Part shown: positions 29,800 through 40,269 of the stretch, one piece after another | Layout: every line of letters starts with the position of its first letter | How positions within the stretch are numbered: the first letter of the stretch is position 1 | DNA from: Neisseriaceae bacterium JH1-16 | GTDB taxonomy: Bacteria > Pseudomonadota > Gammaproteobacteria > Burkholderiales > Chromobacteriaceae | Assembly (NCBI GenBank): GCA_025989215.1 | Contig: JAPDNP010000007.1 | Coordinates: 1-64,000 of the forward strand | Reading direction: 5' to 3' | DNA length: 64,000 bases | Made by a program: the position numbers and the translations under genes | The notes under the pieces: generated by a model | Told to the model about the DNA's origin: nothing | The model's input: only the letters and a program-made list of their open reading frames with translations | Database searches by the model: none

Positions 29800-31119
29800 T
29801 CAGCGACCGATCGCGAAGTAGCTAAAGCCCTGCTCGCGCACCAGCGCCGGGTCGTACAGATTACGGCCGTCGAAGATCACCGGCGTCTTCAGTGCCGCGC
29901 GGATCGCATCGAAGTCGGGCACGCGGAACAGCTTCCACTCGGTCACGATCACCAGCGCGTCGGCACCTTCCAGCGGCGCCATCATGCCGTCGGCAAACGT
30001 CAGGCGTGGATTGTCGCCCATCACCCGCTGCGCCTCGTGTGTGGCAACCGGGTCGAACGCGACGATCGCGGCGCCACGACGGGTCAGCTCGTCGACGATC
30101 ACCCGGCTCGGCGCCTCGCGCATATCGTCGGTGTTCGGCTTGAACGACAGGCCCCACAGCGCGAAGCGGCGGCCCGACAGGTCCTCGCCGTACTCGGCGA
30201 CGATCTTCTCGACCAGGCGATGCTTCTGCAGGTCGTTGGCCTCTTCCACCGCTTCGAGCACGCGCAGCTGGTGGCCGTTCTCACGGGCGGTCGAGATCAG
30301 CGCCTTGACGTCCTTCGGGAAGCAGGAGCCGCCGTAACCGACACCCGGGTAAAGGAAGTGATAGCCGATGCGCGGGTCGGAACCGATGCCCTTGCGTACC
30401 ATTTCGATATCGCCGCCCAGCGTTTCGGCCAGGTTGGCCAGCTCGTTCATGAACGAGATACGGGTCGCCAGCATCGCGTTGGCCGCGTACTTGGTCAGCT
30501 CGGCCGAACGCACGTCCATGAACAGGATGCGCTCGTGGTTGCGCTGGAACGGCTCGTACAGGCGGCGCATCAGCTTGATCGCGCGCTCGTCCTCGGTGCC
30601 GATTACCACCCGGTCCGGGCGCATGAAGTCGTCGATCGCCGCGCCTTCCTTGAGGAATTCCGGGTTAGACACCACGCTGTAATCGATCTGCTCGCCGCGG
30701 GCGGCCAGTTCTTCAGCGATGGCCGCCTGCACCTTGTCGGCGGTGCCGACCGGCACGGTCGACTTGTCGACCACCACCTTGTAGCTGGTCATATGACGGC
30801 CAATGGCGCGCGCGGCGGACAGCACGTACTGCAGGTCGGCCGAACCGTCTTCATCCGGCGGGGTGCCAACCGCGATGAACTGGATCTCGCCAAACGCCAC
30901 CGACTCGGCCACGTCGGTGGTAAACGACAGGCGGCCGGCCGCGACGTTGCGACGCACCAGATCTTCGAGACCCGGCTCGAAAATCGGCACGCCGCCGTTG
31001 TTCAGGATGGCGATCTTGCTCGGATCGACGTCGAGGCAACATACCTTGTTGCCCATTTCGGCGAGGCAGGTGCCGGTGACCAGGCCGACGTAGCCGGAGC
31101 CGATAACGGTAATTTTCAT
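29800..31119 (-). CDS. ugd: UDP-glucose 6-dehydrogenase
   Basis: NAD-dependent four-electron oxidation of UDP-glucose to UDP-glucuronate, a precursor for capsule, exopolysaccharide or lipid A modification. The 439-residue product has the Rossmann motif [10 protein letters not shown] at the N-terminus and the catalytic cysteine in [10 protein letters not shown] (Cys about 265), with a C-terminal UDP-binding domain. It overlaps the pyrF stop by four bases (ATGA), suggesting translational coupling. Confidence 0.97.
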   Translation of the reverse strand: MKITVIGSGYVGLVTGTCLAEMGNKVCCLDVDPSKIAILNNGGVPIFEPGLEDLVRRNVAAGRLSFTTDVAESVAFGEIQFIAVGTPPDEDGSADLQYVLSAARAIGRHMTSYKVVVDKSTVPVGTADKVQAAIAEELAARGEQIDYSVVSNPEFLKEGAAIDDFMRPDRVVIGTEDERAIKLMRRLYEPFQRNHERILFMDVRSAELTKYAANAMLATRISFMNELANLAETLGGDIEMVRKGIGSDPRIGYHFLYPGVGYGGSCFPKDVKALISTARENGHQLRVLEAVEEANDLQKHRLVEKIVAEYGEDLSGRRFALWGLSFKPNTDDMREAPSRVIVDELTRRGAAIVAFDPVATHEAQRVMGDNPRLTFADGMMAPLEGADALVIVTEWKLFRVPDFDAIRAALKTPVIFDGRNLYDPALVREQGFSYFAIGR

Positions 31120-31862
31120 TGCTGAGCGTCCTTGTAGAGGGCGATCTCGCGATTGATCGAGGTCAGCACCGCCAGCGGGTCGGCGGCGCGGGTGATCGGA
31201 CGGCCGATCACCAGGTAGTCGGAGCCGGCGGCAATCGCGGCGGTCGGGGTCATCACGCGGCGCTGATCGTCAGCCACCGCGTCGGCCAGGCGGATGCCCG
31301 GCGTGATCAGCTTGAATTCCTTGCCCAGTGCGGCCTTCAGGCGCGACGCTTCCTGCGCCGAGCACACCACGCCGTCCAGACCGCTGTCGCGGGTCAGCGT
31401 GGCCAGACGCAGCACCTGTTCTTCAGGCGGAATGGTGATGCCGATTTCGGCCAAGTCGCTCGCCTCCATGCTGGTCAGCACGGTGACGGCGATCAACAGC
31501 GGGCGCTGGCTGTACGGCTCCAGCGCCTCGCGTGCCGCGCTCATCATGCGACGGCCGCCCGAGGCATGCACGTCGACCAGCCACACGCCGAGTTCGGCGG
31601 CCATCTTGCAGGCGTGCGCGACGGTGTTCGGGATGTCGTGGAACTTCAGGTCGAGGAATACCTTGAAGCCGCGCGCCACCAGCGCTTCGATCAGCGTGCG
31701 GCCGGAGGCGGTGAACAGTTCCTTGCCGACCTTGAGGCGGCACTGGGCCGGGTCGAGACGACTGGCGAAATCGAGCGCCTCGCGCTCGGTGGCGAAGTCG
31801 AGAGCGACGATCACCGGGGAGACCGGCTCGAGGTCGAGGCCGGCGGCAAGCAATGGGTTCAT
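31116..31862 (-). CDS. pyrF: Orotidine 5'-phosphate decarboxylase
   Basis: Final step of UMP synthesis. The 248-residue product has the catalytic motif [12 protein letters not shown] (about residues 76-87) and phosphate-binding [11 protein letters not shown] near the C-terminus. An AGGAC site precedes the start. It lies between lapB and ugd; lapA-lapB-pyrF is a conserved neighbourhood in many proteobacteria. Confidence 0.97.
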   Translation of the reverse strand: MNPLLAAGLDLEPVSPVIVALDFATEREALDFASRLDPAQCRLKVGKELFTASGRTLIEALVARGFKVFLDLKFHDIPNTVAHACKMAAELGVWLVDVHASGGRRMMSAAREALEPYSQRPLLIAVTVLTSMEASDLAEIGITIPPEEQVLRLATLTRDSGLDGVVCSAQEASRLKAALGKEFKLITPGIRLADAVADDQRRVMTPTAAIAAGSDYLVIGRPITRAADPLAVLTSINREIALYKDAQQ

Positions 31863-31881
31863 GCAGGGTCCTGCTAGAGTT

Positions 31882-33042
31882 TCAATGTAATTCGGAACGG
31901 TTCGGCGTCAGGCTTTCCCACTCGCCGCAAACCGGGCAGTGCCAGAAGAACGCGCGCGAACGGAAGTTGCAGCACTTGCAGCGATGCATGGTCAGGCGCG
32001 CGGCGTGTTTCATCACCACGGTGCGGGCCAGCTCGGCATCCATGCGCTTGTCGGGCGACAGCTCGTCCATCTGCGCCTCGATCAGCCGGTACACCCCGGC
32101 GAGACTCGGACGGCTGTGCACTGCTTCGCGCACCGCGTCGAGCGCCTGGTGCTCGCCCTCGTAAGTCGCGACCTTCTGATAGAGCAGATCGGTCAGCTCC
32201 AGCTGCGGGAAGGTCTTCAGATAGCCGCGCAGCAGCGCGATGCCGTCGAGCGGCTTGCCGAGTTTCTCATAGGCGTCGAACAGCCGCTCGCCGGCCATCG
32301 ACAGGTATTCGTAGCCCTGCTTCTCGATCGCCTGCCAGGCGGAGATCGCCGCCTCGCTGTCGCCCTCGGCGAAGGCGATGTCGCCCGCGATCAGGCTGGC
32401 GCGCACGCACTTGCGGTTGGCGTTGAACGCCGCCTTGACGAACTCGCGCGCCGCCGCGTAATTGGAGCGGAACAGCTCGGCCTGCGCCAGCTCGCAGTAG
32501 AACTGCGCCACTTCGTGCAGGAAGGAATGCGAATCGCTGGCCAAGCCCCGTGCCAGTTCGATCGCTTTCTGCCAGTCGCGGTCCTGCTGGTAGATGTCGA
32601 GCAGCTCCTTGCGCGCGGCGAGGCTCATATTGCCGTCCACCAGCTTCACCAGCGTCTCTTCGGCGCGATCGATCAGACCGGCCTTGCGGAAGTCCTGTGC
32701 CAGCTCGAAGCGCACGCTGTCGCGCGACTCTTCGGCCAACTCGGTCGAGTCGAGCATGGTGTGATGCAGGCGGATCGCCCGGTCGTTCTCACCACGCTTG
32801 CGGTAGAGCTTGCCGAGCGTCAACTGCAGCTCGAGTGCGGCCGGGTGCTGGCGGGCCACTTCGGCCAGGGCGCCGGCGGCGACATCGGTTTTGTCGTCAA
32901 CCAGCGCGTCCAGCCCCTTGAAGAAGCCGCTGGGTACGGCCATCGCCTGCTTCAGCACGGTGCGCATGTCGACGCGCGCCGCAAACCAGCCCAGGCCGAA
33001 AAACGCCGGAAACAGCAACAGCCACCACAAATCCAGATCCAA
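31882..33042 (-). CDS. lapB: LPS assembly protein LapB (YciM), TTG start
   Basis: Membrane-anchored TPR adaptor that presents LpxC to FtsH and so sets LPS synthesis. The 386-residue product has an N-terminal membrane segment ([18 protein letters not shown]), tandem TPRs, and a C-terminal rubredoxin-like zinc/iron site with two CxxC pairs (CKCC and CPVC). The start is TTG at 33042, supported by AAAGG six bases upstream and lack of an alternative ATG before the membrane helix. It occurs with lapA, hflKC and hfq in this window, all linked to FtsH-dependent control. Confidence 0.95.
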   Translation of the reverse strand: MDLDLWWLLLFPAFFGLGWFAARVDMRTVLKQAMAVPSGFFKGLDALVDDKTDVAAGALAEVARQHPAALELQLTLGKLYRKRGENDRAIRLHHTMLDSTELAEESRDSVRFELAQDFRKAGLIDRAEETLVKLVDGNMSLAARKELLDIYQQDRDWQKAIELARGLASDSHSFLHEVAQFYCELAQAELFRSNYAAAREFVKAAFNANRKCVRASLIAGDIAFAEGDSEAAISAWQAIEKQGYEYLSMAGERLFDAYEKLGKPLDGIALLRGYLKTFPQLELTDLLYQKVATYEGEHQALDAVREAVHSRPSLAGVYRLIEAQMDELSPDKRMDAELARTVVMKHAARLTMHRCKCCNFRSRAFFWHCPVCGEWESLTPNRSELH

Positions 33043-33112
33043 GGAATGCCTTTCAACGGGAATGCAAACGCCCGCCTCCGGCTACCGGATGACGGGCGAA
33101 CGGAATAGTCGC

Positions 33113-33406
33113 TCAGTCGGCCAGGGCGTCGCTCGGGTCCGCCGTGGTCGAACGCCCCTGCTGACGCAGGCGCAATTCTTTCTTCAGCTGCGACAGCTCG
33201 CGTCGCATCTTCAGGTAATAGGTAAAGGTGGCCAACAGGCCGATCGCGGCGCCGGCCACGAAGAACAGCAGCAGGAACACGATCAGCGGCGCGTTCCACA
33301 CCTGGCCGAAGAACAAGCGGAACTCGACACTGTGGCTGTTCTGCACGGTAACGGCGACCAGCAGGATCAAGAGGGCAATCTCTATCAGGCGGATCAGGTA
33401 GCGCAT
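33113..33406 (-). CDS. lapA: LapA domain membrane protein
   Basis: Small inner-membrane protein that acts with LapB in LPS assembly. The 97-residue product has two membrane helices (about residues 5-22 and 40-62), the intervening motif NSHSVEFRLFFGQ, and a cytoplasmic coiled-coil tail (LKMRRELSQLKKELRLRQQ). It lies directly before lapB, the standard arrangement. Confidence 0.93.
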   Translation of the reverse strand: MRYLIRLIEIALLILLVAVTVQNSHSVEFRLFFGQVWNAPLIVFLLLFFVAGAAIGLLATFTYYLKMRRELSQLKKELRLRQQGRSTTADPSDALAD

Positions 33407-33480
33407 GGCGGTTTCGCTTCGTATTGGTCGAAGCCAAGTTTATACGATTTGCCCGGTGCATCCCAAGGCAAAGCGCCAAC

Positions 33481-33511
33481 AAAAAACGCCGCGTCCCAGG
33501 GACGCGGCGTT
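33481..33511 (-). terminator. Intrinsic terminator after ihfB
   Basis: A 13-bp perfect stem (33485-33497 with 33499-33511; in practice the inner pair opens to form the loop) is followed on the minus strand by six T residues. It separates ihfB from lapA. Confidence 0.88.
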
Positions 33512-33533
33512 GAGTATGACGTATCAGGCTTGC

Positions 33534-33854
33534 TCAGTACTGTACTTCTTCGTCGGGAATCAAGGCTCCGTCGACGCGTTCGCGCAGTTCCTTGCCCGCT
33601 TTGAAGTGCGGCACGTACTTCTCAGGTACTGAGACGCTGGAACCCGACTTCGGGTTGCGGCCGACTCGCGGCGGACGGTAGTTCAGATCGAAGCTACCGA
33701 AGCCGCGGATTTCGATCCGCTGCCCCTGGGACAGGCTGCTGGCCATCGCGTCCAGAATGGTCTTGACGGCCAGCTCAGCGTCCTTGAAGACCAACTGAGA
33801 ATTGCGCTCGCCCAATCGTTCGGCCAACCTCGCAATCAGCTCAGACTTGGTCAT
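33534..33854 (-). CDS. ihfB: Integration host factor beta subunit
   Basis: Sequence-specific DNA-bending protein that pairs with IhfA. The 106-residue product has the HU/IHF fold with [15 protein letters not shown] at the N-terminus, the beta-arm region [20 protein letters not shown] (intercalating Pro), and [17 protein letters not shown]. It directly follows rpsA with an 8-bp gap, the classical rpsA-ihfB pair. An uptake-like word encodes LAE at residues 10-12. Confidence 0.97.
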   Translation of the reverse strand: MTKSELIARLAERLGERNSQLVFKDAELAVKTILDAMASSLSQGQRIEIRGFGSFDLNYRPPRVGRNPKSGSSVSVPEKYVPHFKAGKELRERVDGALIPDEEVQY

Positions 33855-33862
33855 CGGGCGTA

Positions 33863-35563
33863 TTACTCGTTGCCGCCCGACAGCTTGGCCTTCAGCAGCG
33901 CGCCCAGGCTGGTGGTGCCTGCGCTCACGTTCGACTCGTTACCGGCCGACAGCGTGCGCATAGCAGCGCCTTCCTCTTGCGAGTCCTTGGCCTTGATCGA
34001 CAGGCTGATGTTGCGCGACTTGCGGTCAACGGCAATGATCAGCGCTTCGACTTCTTCGCCTTCCTTCAGCACGCTGCGAGCATCTTCGATGCGGTCGCGC
34101 GACAGTTCGGAAGCACGCAGGTAGCCTTCGATATCGGTCGACAGTTGAACTACGGCGCCCTTGGCGTCGACGGTCTTCACAGTGCCCTTAACCAGCGAAC
34201 CCTTGTCGTTCATGCTCACGAAGTTGCTGAACGGATCACCTTCGAGCTGCTTGATGCCGAGGCTGATGCGCTCTTTCTCGACGTCGATCGACAGCACGAC
34301 GGCTTCAACTTCGTCGCCCTTCTTGAACTTGCGAACGGCGTCTTCGCCGGTCTCGCTCCACGACAGGTCGGACAGGTGCACCAGACCATCGATGCCACCC
34401 GGCAGGCCGACGAACACGCCGAAGTCGGTGATCGACTTGATCGCGCCCTGCAGCTTGTCGCCCTTCTTGTAGGTCGCAGCGAAATCGTCCCACGGGTTGG
34501 CCAGGCACTGCTTCATGCCCAGGCTGATACGACGGCGGTCTTCGTCGATCTCGAGGATCATGACTTCGACTTCGTCGCCAACTTGAACCACCTTGGACGG
34601 GTGTACGTTCTTGTTGGTCCAGTCCATTTCGGACACGTGTACCAGACCTTCGATGCCTTGTTCGATTTCAACGAACGCGCCGTAGTCGGTCAGGTTGGTC
34701 ACTTTGCCGAACAGGCGGGTGCCCGACGGATAGCGACGCGACAGGCCGATCCACGGATCTTCGCCCAGTTGCTTCAGGCCCAGCGATACGCGGTTCTTCT
34801 CTTGATCGAACTTCAGGACCTTGGCTTCAACTTCGTCGCCAACAGCCAGCACTTCGCTCGGGTGCTTCACACGACGCCATGCCAGGTCGGTGATGTGCAG
34901 CAGGCCGTCGATACCGCCCAGGTCAACGAACGCACCGTAGTCGGTGATGTTCTTGACGATACCCTTGATGACGGCGCCTTCGCGCAGGGTTTCCAGCAGT
35001 GCCTTGCGCTCTTCGCCCAGGGTCTCTTCCAGCACGGCGCGACGCGAAACAACGACGTTGTTGCGCTTGCGGTCCAGCTTGATGACCTTGAATTCGATTT
35101 CCTTGCCTTCGTACGGGGTGGTGTCTTTCACCGGACGTACGTCAACCAGGGAGCCCGGCAGGAAGGCGCGGATGCCGTTGACCATAACGGTCAGGCCACC
35201 CTTGACCTTGCCGCTGATCATGCCGGACAGGATCTTGCTGGTTTCGAGCGCTTCTTCGAGCTCGATCCAGGCCGCCAGGCGCTTGGCCTTCTCACGCGAC
35301 AGCTTGGTTTCGCCGTAGCCGTTTTCCAGAGCGTCGATCGCAACGGTCACGAACTCGCCGATCGCAACGGACAGGTTGCCGTTGTCGTCTTTGAATTCTT
35401 CAACCGGGATCAGCGACTCGGACTTCAGGCCAGCGTTGACGGTAACGAAGTTGTTATCGATGCCAACGACTTCGGCGGTGATTACTTCACCCACGCGCAT
35501 TTCTTGAAGAGCAAGGCTCTCTTCGAACAGTTGGGCAAAGCTATCCATGGTGAGGGTAGTCAT
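33863..35563 (-). CDS. rpsA: 30S ribosomal protein S1
   Basis: Large ribosomal RNA-binding protein that unfolds mRNA for initiation. The 566-residue product shows six S1 (OB-fold) repeats, the last four nearly regular with [33 protein letters not shown] and [14 protein letters not shown] marking successive domains. The start is ATG 35563 or ATG 35548 ([11 protein letters not shown], closer to the E. coli protein). Neither has a Shine-Dalgarno, as expected for autoregulated rpsA leaders. The leader also has a CTTGCAC/GTGCGCAAG inverted repeat that could be part of that control. Confidence 0.98.
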   Translation of the reverse strand: MTTLTMDSFAQLFEESLALQEMRVGEVITAEVVGIDNNFVTVNAGLKSESLIPVEEFKDDNGNLSVAIGEFVTVAIDALENGYGETKLSREKAKRLAAWIELEEALETSKILSGMISGKVKGGLTVMVNGIRAFLPGSLVDVRPVKDTTPYEGKEIEFKVIKLDRKRNNVVVSRRAVLEETLGEERKALLETLREGAVIKGIVKNITDYGAFVDLGGIDGLLHITDLAWRRVKHPSEVLAVGDEVEAKVLKFDQEKNRVSLGLKQLGEDPWIGLSRRYPSGTRLFGKVTNLTDYGAFVEIEQGIEGLVHVSEMDWTNKNVHPSKVVQVGDEVEVMILEIDEDRRRISLGMKQCLANPWDDFAATYKKGDKLQGAIKSITDFGVFVGLPGGIDGLVHLSDLSWSETGEDAVRKFKKGDEVEAVVLSIDVEKERISLGIKQLEGDPFSNFVSMNDKGSLVKGTVKTVDAKGAVVQLSTDIEGYLRASELSRDRIEDARSVLKEGEEVEALIIAVDRKSRNISLSIKAKDSQEEGAAMRTLSAGNESNVSAGTTSLGALLKAKLSGGNE

Positions 35564-35653
35564 TAAAGAATACTCACTTGCGCACGTCCAAGGTCGTGCA
35601 AGGTTAGGTTGGCACTGGCCGCAAGCCCTTGGTCATGCGGCGCTGCAAAAAAC

Positions 35654-36322
35654 TTACTGAGCGGAAACGACGAGCGACTGGTACCAGCCGAGCACACTAT
35701 CAACCGCCTGGTCGACGGTCAGCTCGGTGGTGTCCAGCCGCTTGGCATCCGGCTCCTGTCTCAACGGGGCCACCGGGCGGGCCGCATCGCGTGCGTCTCG
35801 CGCCTCGATGTCATCGAGAATCTGCTGGAGGTTAGCAGATTCTCCCTTGTTGATCAACTGCTTATAGCGTCGATCGGCACGTTCTTCAGCACTGGCGGTC
35901 AGAAAGATTTTCAGCGTAGCGTCGGGAAACACCACCGAGCCCATGTCGCGGCCGTCGGTCACCAGACCCGGCGCCTGACGGAAGGCGCGCTGGCGCTCCA
36001 AGAGCGCGGCGCGCACCGCCGGCAAGGCGGCGATCTTCGACGCGCCCATGCCGATCACCTCGGCGCGGATCTCTTCGCTGACATCCTCGCCGGCCAGCCA
36101 CACCTGGCTGTCGCGAAACTCGACCGGCAGCGTCAGCGCCGCTTCGGCCAACGAGTCCTCGTCGTCGAGCTCGAGGTCTTCGAGGCGGGCATACAGCGCG
36201 GTCAGCCGGTACAGCGCGCCGGAGTCCAGATAATGGAAGCCGAGGCGCGCGGCGATCAGGGCGGCGACGGTGCCCTTGCCCGAGGCCGACGGGCCGTCGA
36301 TGGCGATAACCGGGACGGTCAT
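35654..36322 (-). CDS. cmk: Cytidylate kinase
   Basis: Phosphorylates CMP/dCMP with ATP. The 222-residue product has the P-loop [13 protein letters not shown], the CMP-binding insert, and [18 protein letters not shown] 36322 has AGGAA about five bases upstream and gives the family N-terminus ([10 protein letters not shown]); a start 18 codons earlier is not needed. It precedes rpsA in the usual cmk-rpsA-ihfB order. aroA, often upstream in the same operon, is here divergent. Confidence 0.97.
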   Translation of the reverse strand: MTVPVIAIDGPSASGKGTVAALIAARLGFHYLDSGALYRLTALYARLEDLELDDEDSLAEAALTLPVEFRDSQVWLAGEDVSEEIRAEVIGMGASKIAALPAVRAALLERQRAFRQAPGLVTDGRDMGSVVFPDATLKIFLTASAEERADRRYKQLINKGESANLQQILDDIEARDARDAARPVAPLRQEPDAKRLDTTELTVDQAVDSVLGWYQSLVVSAQ

Positions 36323-36506
36323 GAAATTCCTTCGTAAAAAGCAAAAGCCGGCGGAGGCTTTTCGTTTGGAAAACACCGCACCGGCTCGACAATTCGGCCG
36401 CGATTCTACCCCGATTCGCCGGCCAGCCCAACCGTGATTGTGACCTTCTCGCGACAGCCGTTATGATTGGGCAACTATTCCAATTCGACAAAGACGATCT
36501 CGCCTC

Positions 36507-37796
36507 ATGGAAACCCTAGACCTGCTGCCCGCCGGACCGCTCGCCGGCAGCGTCAAGCTGCCCGGCTCGAAAAGCATCTCCAACCGCACCCTGCTGCTCG
36601 CCGCCTTGTCCGAGGGCGTGACCGTGGTGCGCGAGCTGCTCGATTCGGACGACACCCGCCACATGCTGACCGCGCTGCATACACTTGGCGTAGCAGTCGA
36701 GTCGCTCGGCGACAATGCCTATCGCGTCACCGGTAGCGGCGGTGCGTTTCCGGTCAAACAGGCCGAACTGTTCCTCGGCAATGCCGGCACGGCTTTCCGG
36801 CCGCTCACCGCGGCACTGGCGCTGATGCAGGGCCACTATCAATTATCGGGCGTGGCGCGGATGCACGAGCGCCCGATCGGCGACCTGGTCGACGCACTGC
36901 GCGTGGCCGGTGCCGACATCGCCTATCTCGGCAACGACGGCTACCCGCCGCTGGCGATTAAGCCGGCCACCATTTCGGCCGACCGGGTGATCCCGATCCG
37001 CGGCAATGTATCGAGCCAGTTCCTCACCGCCTTGTTGATGGCGCTGCCGCTGACCGGCCAGACCGCCACCATCGAGGTGGTCGGCGAACTGATCTCCAAG
37101 CCGTATATCGAAATCACGCTGAACCTGATGGCGCGCTTCGGCGTCACCGTCGAACGCGACGGCTGGCAGCGCTTCACCATCGCCGCCGGGCAGCGCTACC
37201 GTGCGCCGACCGAGATCCTGGTCGAAGGCGACGCCAGCTCGGCGTCGTACTTCCTGGCGGCTGGCGCCTTGGCCGGCGGGCCGGTGCGGGTCGAGGGCGT
37301 CGGCCGCGACAGCATCCAGGGCGATGTGAAGTTCGCCGACGCGCTGGCCGCGCTCGGCGCCACCGTCACCCAGGGCGAGCACTGGATCGAAGCAGCCGCC
37401 CCGGCCGGCAAGCTCAAGGCCTTCGACCTGGATCTCAACCACATCCCCGACGCGGCAATGACGCTGGCGGTAGCGGCGCTGGCCGCCGACGGCCCGTGTA
37501 CCCTGCGCAATATCGCCAGCTGGCGGGTGAAGGAAACCGACCGGCTCGCCGCGATGGCGATCGAGCTACGCAAGGTCGGTGCCACCGTCGAAGAGGGCGA
37601 GGACTACCTGGTGGTGACGCCGCCGGCGCAACTGATCCCGAACGCGGCGATCGACACCTACGACGACCACCGCATGGCGATGTGCTTCTCGCTCGTGTCG
37701 CTGTTGGGCGTGCCGGTGACGATCAACGATCCGAACTGCGTCGCCAAGACCTTCCCGGACTACTTCGCGCGCTTCGCCGCGCTGGCCGGCCGCTGA
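36507..37796 (+). CDS. aroA: 3-phosphoshikimate 1-carboxyvinyltransferase (EPSP synthase)
   Basis: Sixth step of the shikimate pathway, joining shikimate-3-phosphate and PEP. The 429-residue product has [17 protein letters not shown] at the N-terminus, the PEP loop [17 protein letters not shown] (class I type, with Gly and Ala at the usual inhibitor-sensitive positions), and the C-terminal [11 protein letters not shown]. It is divergent from cmk across a 184-bp region and closed by an uptake-word hairpin with four Ts. Confidence 0.97.
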   Translation: METLDLLPAGPLAGSVKLPGSKSISNRTLLLAALSEGVTVVRELLDSDDTRHMLTALHTLGVAVESLGDNAYRVTGSGGAFPVKQAELFLGNAGTAFRPLTAALALMQGHYQLSGVARMHERPIGDLVDALRVAGADIAYLGNDGYPPLAIKPATISADRVIPIRGNVSSQFLTALLMALPLTGQTATIEVVGELISKPYIEITLNLMARFGVTVERDGWQRFTIAAGQRYRAPTEILVEGDASSASYFLAAGALAGGPVRVEGVGRDSIQGDVKFADALAALGATVTQGEHWIEAAAPAGKLKAFDLDLNHIPDAAMTLAVAALAADGPCTLRNIASWRVKETDRLAAMAIELRKVGATVEEGEDYLVVTPPAQLIPNAAIDTYDDHRMAMCFSLVSLLGVPVTINDPNCVAKTFPDYFARFAALAGR

Positions 37797-37843
37797 GCTG
37801 ACCAGGCGCAGCAGGGGCAGCGACACCCGCCACCCCTGCCCAC

Positions 37844-37872
37844 GTTGGCCGAACCCGCCGGTTCGGCCTTTT
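37844..37872 (+). terminator. Terminator of aroA containing an uptake-like word
   Basis: GGCCGAACC (37847-37855) pairs with GGTTCGGCC (37860-37868) around CGCC and is followed by TTTTGTTT. The left arm overlaps the 10-mer GTTGGCCGAA at 37844-37853; only the core of the word is repeated in the right arm. Confidence 0.85.
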
Positions 37873-37943
37873 GTTTATCCATTTAGTAATCTGAGTTACT
37901 ATTAATAAACATAACTAACAGCCCGACCCGGGAAAGGACCGCC

Positions 37944-38519
37944 ATGACCCCCGCCCTGCTCGTCATCGACCCGATCAACGACATCGTCCACCCGGACGGC
38001 AAGCTCGCCTCCTGTGCGGCCGCCGTCGCCGAGCACGACGTGCTGGCCCGCATCAACGCCGCGGTGGCACATGCGCGCGCCCAGGGCTGGCCAGTGATCT
38101 GGGTCAGCGTCGGCTTCGACAACCCGGCGCGCGAAATCTCGCCGCGCTCCAAGTTGTTCGCCGGCGCGCGCGGCGGTGCGGCGCTGCGTAACAATACCTG
38201 GGGCACCGCCTTCCACGAGGCGCTCGACGTCGCCGCCGACGACCTGTTCATCGTCAAGCCACGCATCAACCCGTTCTACGGCACCAAGCTGGCGGTGCAG
38301 CTGGCCGCCAACGACGTCGACACCCTGCTGATCGCCGGCGTGTCGACCACGATGGCGGTACAGTGCGCCGCACGCGACGCGCATGACCGCGACCTGCGTG
38401 TAATAGTGCTGACCGACGCCTGCGCCGACCGCTCGCTCGTCCACCACCAGGCCTCGCTCGACGCGCTGGCGCTGATTGCCGAGCTGCGCGACACCAGCAG
38501 CCTCGCCACACTGGGCTGA
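37944..38519 (+). CDS. Isochorismatase-fold hydrolase lacking the usual catalytic Cys
   Basis: Cysteine-hydrolase/isochorismatase superfamily protein, 191 residues, close to family length. The catalytic Asp is in LLVIDPINDIV (Asp9), and the conserved Lys is in FIVKPRINPFYGT (about residue 105). At the nucleophile position, family GV.T..CV reads GVSTTMAVQCAARD: the cysteine is alanine, with a Cys three residues later. Isochorismatases such as EntB and PhzD also lack this Cys, so vinyl-ether hydrolysis or another non-thiol reaction is possible. No siderophore or phenazine genes are nearby. Substrate unknown. The gene sits alone between two hairpins. Confidence 0.85.
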   Translation: MTPALLVIDPINDIVHPDGKLASCAAAVAEHDVLARINAAVAHARAQGWPVIWVSVGFDNPAREISPRSKLFAGARGGAALRNNTWGTAFHEALDVAADDLFIVKPRINPFYGTKLAVQLAANDVDTLLIAGVSTTMAVQCAARDAHDRDLRVIVLTDACADRSLVHHQASLDALALIAELRDTSSLATLG

Positions 38520-38525
38520 GCCCCT

Positions 38526-38551
38526 TTCGGCCAGCCTTAGGGTTGGCCGAA
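38526..38551. terminator. Hairpin of uptake-like words after the isochorismatase gene
   Basis: TTCGGCCAGCC (38526-38536) faces GGTTGGCCGAA (38541-38551), an 11-bp stem with one mismatch and loop TTAG. It starts 7 bp after the stop codon. The right arm is an exact 10-mer, the left a one-base variant. Confidence 0.75.
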
Positions 38552-38832
38552 CGCGCCGTTTGCCATTCCGGCCGGGTGCACAGCCCGGCCCGGCACCACT
38601 TACCGCAGTTCGGCACATCCCACCCCGCTTTGATACTGAACAAGGGCGATTCATGCCCATCCAGCCACCGAACTAGCGTTTGATCTCTTAGGCGCAAGCA
38701 TTTCTGACAGAAAATGCATCACTCCCGCCCCGGCAATCCTCGCCATTGGCATATCGGCGATTGAATCCAGCCGTGCCCATCGGTAGTCTCGTGGCTTCAC
38801 ACCTCAATAACCACAAGACAAAGAGAGCGACC
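38552..38832 (+). promoter_or_regulatory. Long leader region before the MHS transporter, with a palindrome
   Basis: No gene recognised. The region contains an imperfect 20-bp palindrome at 38698-38717 (GCATTTCTGACAGAAAATGC) that could be a regulator site. An in-frame extension of the transporter upstream of 38833 lacks a ribosome site. Confidence 0.35.
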
Positions 38833-40140
38833 ATGCAAGCCAGACTCGCCGAAGCCTCGCCCCCGGCCCGTCCGCTGAACCGCCAGGACTACAAGACCCT
38901 GTCGCTCGCCGCCCTCGGCGGTGCGCTGGAGTTCTACGACTTCATCATCTTCGTGTTCTTCGCCGCGGTGATCGGCCACCTGTTCTTCCCGCCCGACAGC
39001 CCCGACTGGCTGAACCAGCTGCAGACCTTCGGCATCTTCGCTGCCGGCTACCTGGCTCGCCCGCTGGGCGGCATCATCATGGCGCACTTCGGCGACCTGC
39101 TGGGCCGCAAGCGCATGTTCACGCTGTCGATCATCCTGATGGCGCTGCCGACGCTGGCGATGGGCCTGCTGCCCACCTACTCCAGCATCGGCATCGCCGC
39201 GCCGCTCTTGCTGCTGGGCTTGCGCATCCTGCAGGGCGCCGCGATCGGCGGCGAGGTGCCGGGGGCCTGGGTGTTCGTCGCCGAACACGTGCCCAACCGC
39301 CACACCGGCTACGCCTGCGGCACGCTGACCTCGGGGCTGACCGCCGGCATCCTGCTGGGCTCGCTGGTCGCCACCTGGATCAACACCGCCTATAGCCAGG
39401 CCGCGATCCACGACTGGGCATGGCGCGTGCCTTTCCTGCTCGGCGGCGTGTTCGGCCTGATCGCGATGTATCTGCGCCGCTGGCTGCACGAGACCCCGGT
39501 GTTCGCCGAGATGCAGGCGAAGAAGGCACTGGCCGCCGAGCTGCCGCTCAAAACGGTGGTGCGCGAGCACAAGCGCGCGGTGGTGGTGTCGATGGGCCTG
39601 ACCTGGCTCTTGTCGGCCGGCATCGTGGTGGTGATCCTGATGACGCCGACCTATCTGCAGAAGCAATTCCACATCGCGCCGGCCGTTTCGCTACAGGCCA
39701 ACAGCCTGGCGATCATCGCGCTGACGCTGGGCTGCATCGGCTACGGCGCGCTGATCGACCGCATCGGCGCCGGCAAGACCTTCGTGTTCGGCAGCCTGTT
39801 GCTGGCGGCGAGCAGCTACGCCTTCTACCACTCGCTCGGCCGTGCGCCGGAACAGCTGTTCCTGCTCTACCCGCTGGCCGGCTTCGCCGTCGGTCTGGTC
39901 GGCGCGGTGCCGTATGTGATGGTGCGCTCCTTCCCGGCGGTGGTGCGCTTCTCCGGCCTGTCGTTCTCCTACAATCTGGCGTACGCGATCTTCGGCGGTC
40001 TGACCCCGATCGCGGTGACGCTAGTGCTGAAGAACGACCCGCTGGCCCCGGCCCACTATGTGCTGGCGCTGTGCGGCCTCGGCCTGTTGCTGGGCCTCTA
40101 CCTGCTGGCCAACGATCCGGATCGCGCCAGCGAACGCTGA
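38833..40140 (+). CDS. MFS transporter, metabolite:H+ symporter (MHS) family
   Basis: Twelve-helix proton symporter of the ProP/KgtP/ShiA type for small organic acids or osmolytes. The 435-residue product has the MHS hallmark LGGALEFYDFIIFVFFA in helix 1, the loop 2-3 motif GDLLGRKRMF, and GGEVPGAWVFVAEH in helix 5. The ATG at 38833 follows AAGAGAGCGA. Substrate cannot be deduced. It stands alone, followed by a strong terminator. Confidence 0.9.
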   Translation: MQARLAEASPPARPLNRQDYKTLSLAALGGALEFYDFIIFVFFAAVIGHLFFPPDSPDWLNQLQTFGIFAAGYLARPLGGIIMAHFGDLLGRKRMFTLSIILMALPTLAMGLLPTYSSIGIAAPLLLLGLRILQGAAIGGEVPGAWVFVAEHVPNRHTGYACGTLTSGLTAGILLGSLVATWINTAYSQAAIHDWAWRVPFLLGGVFGLIAMYLRRWLHETPVFAEMQAKKALAAELPLKTVVREHKRAVVVSMGLTWLLSAGIVVVILMTPTYLQKQFHIAPAVSLQANSLAIIALTLGCIGYGALIDRIGAGKTFVFGSLLLAASSYAFYHSLGRAPEQLFLLYPLAGFAVGLVGAVPYVMVRSFPAVVRFSGLSFSYNLAYAIFGGLTPIAVTLVLKNDPLAPAHYVLALCGLGLLLGLYLLANDPDRASER

Positions 40141-40159
40141 GCGACTCCGACGCCCCGAC

Positions 40160-40185
40160 AACCCCGGCCCTGCGCCGGGGTTTTT
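40160..40185 (+). terminator. Intrinsic terminator after the MHS transporter
   Basis: AACCCCGGC (40160-40168) pairs with GCCGGGGTT (about 40174-40182) around a 5-base loop and runs into TTTTTC. Confidence 0.9.
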
Positions 40186-40269
40186 CATTGCCGAGACGGA
40201 ACCGCTTCTTGGCGTGCGGCAGTTTGAATGGATACAATATCTAGTCACAAAAAACCAACGAGACACAAA

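Noticed and set aside
33977-35566. A 529-codon open frame antisense to rpsA
   Set aside because: Mirror frame of the repetitive S1 domains; no start signals or recognisable domain.
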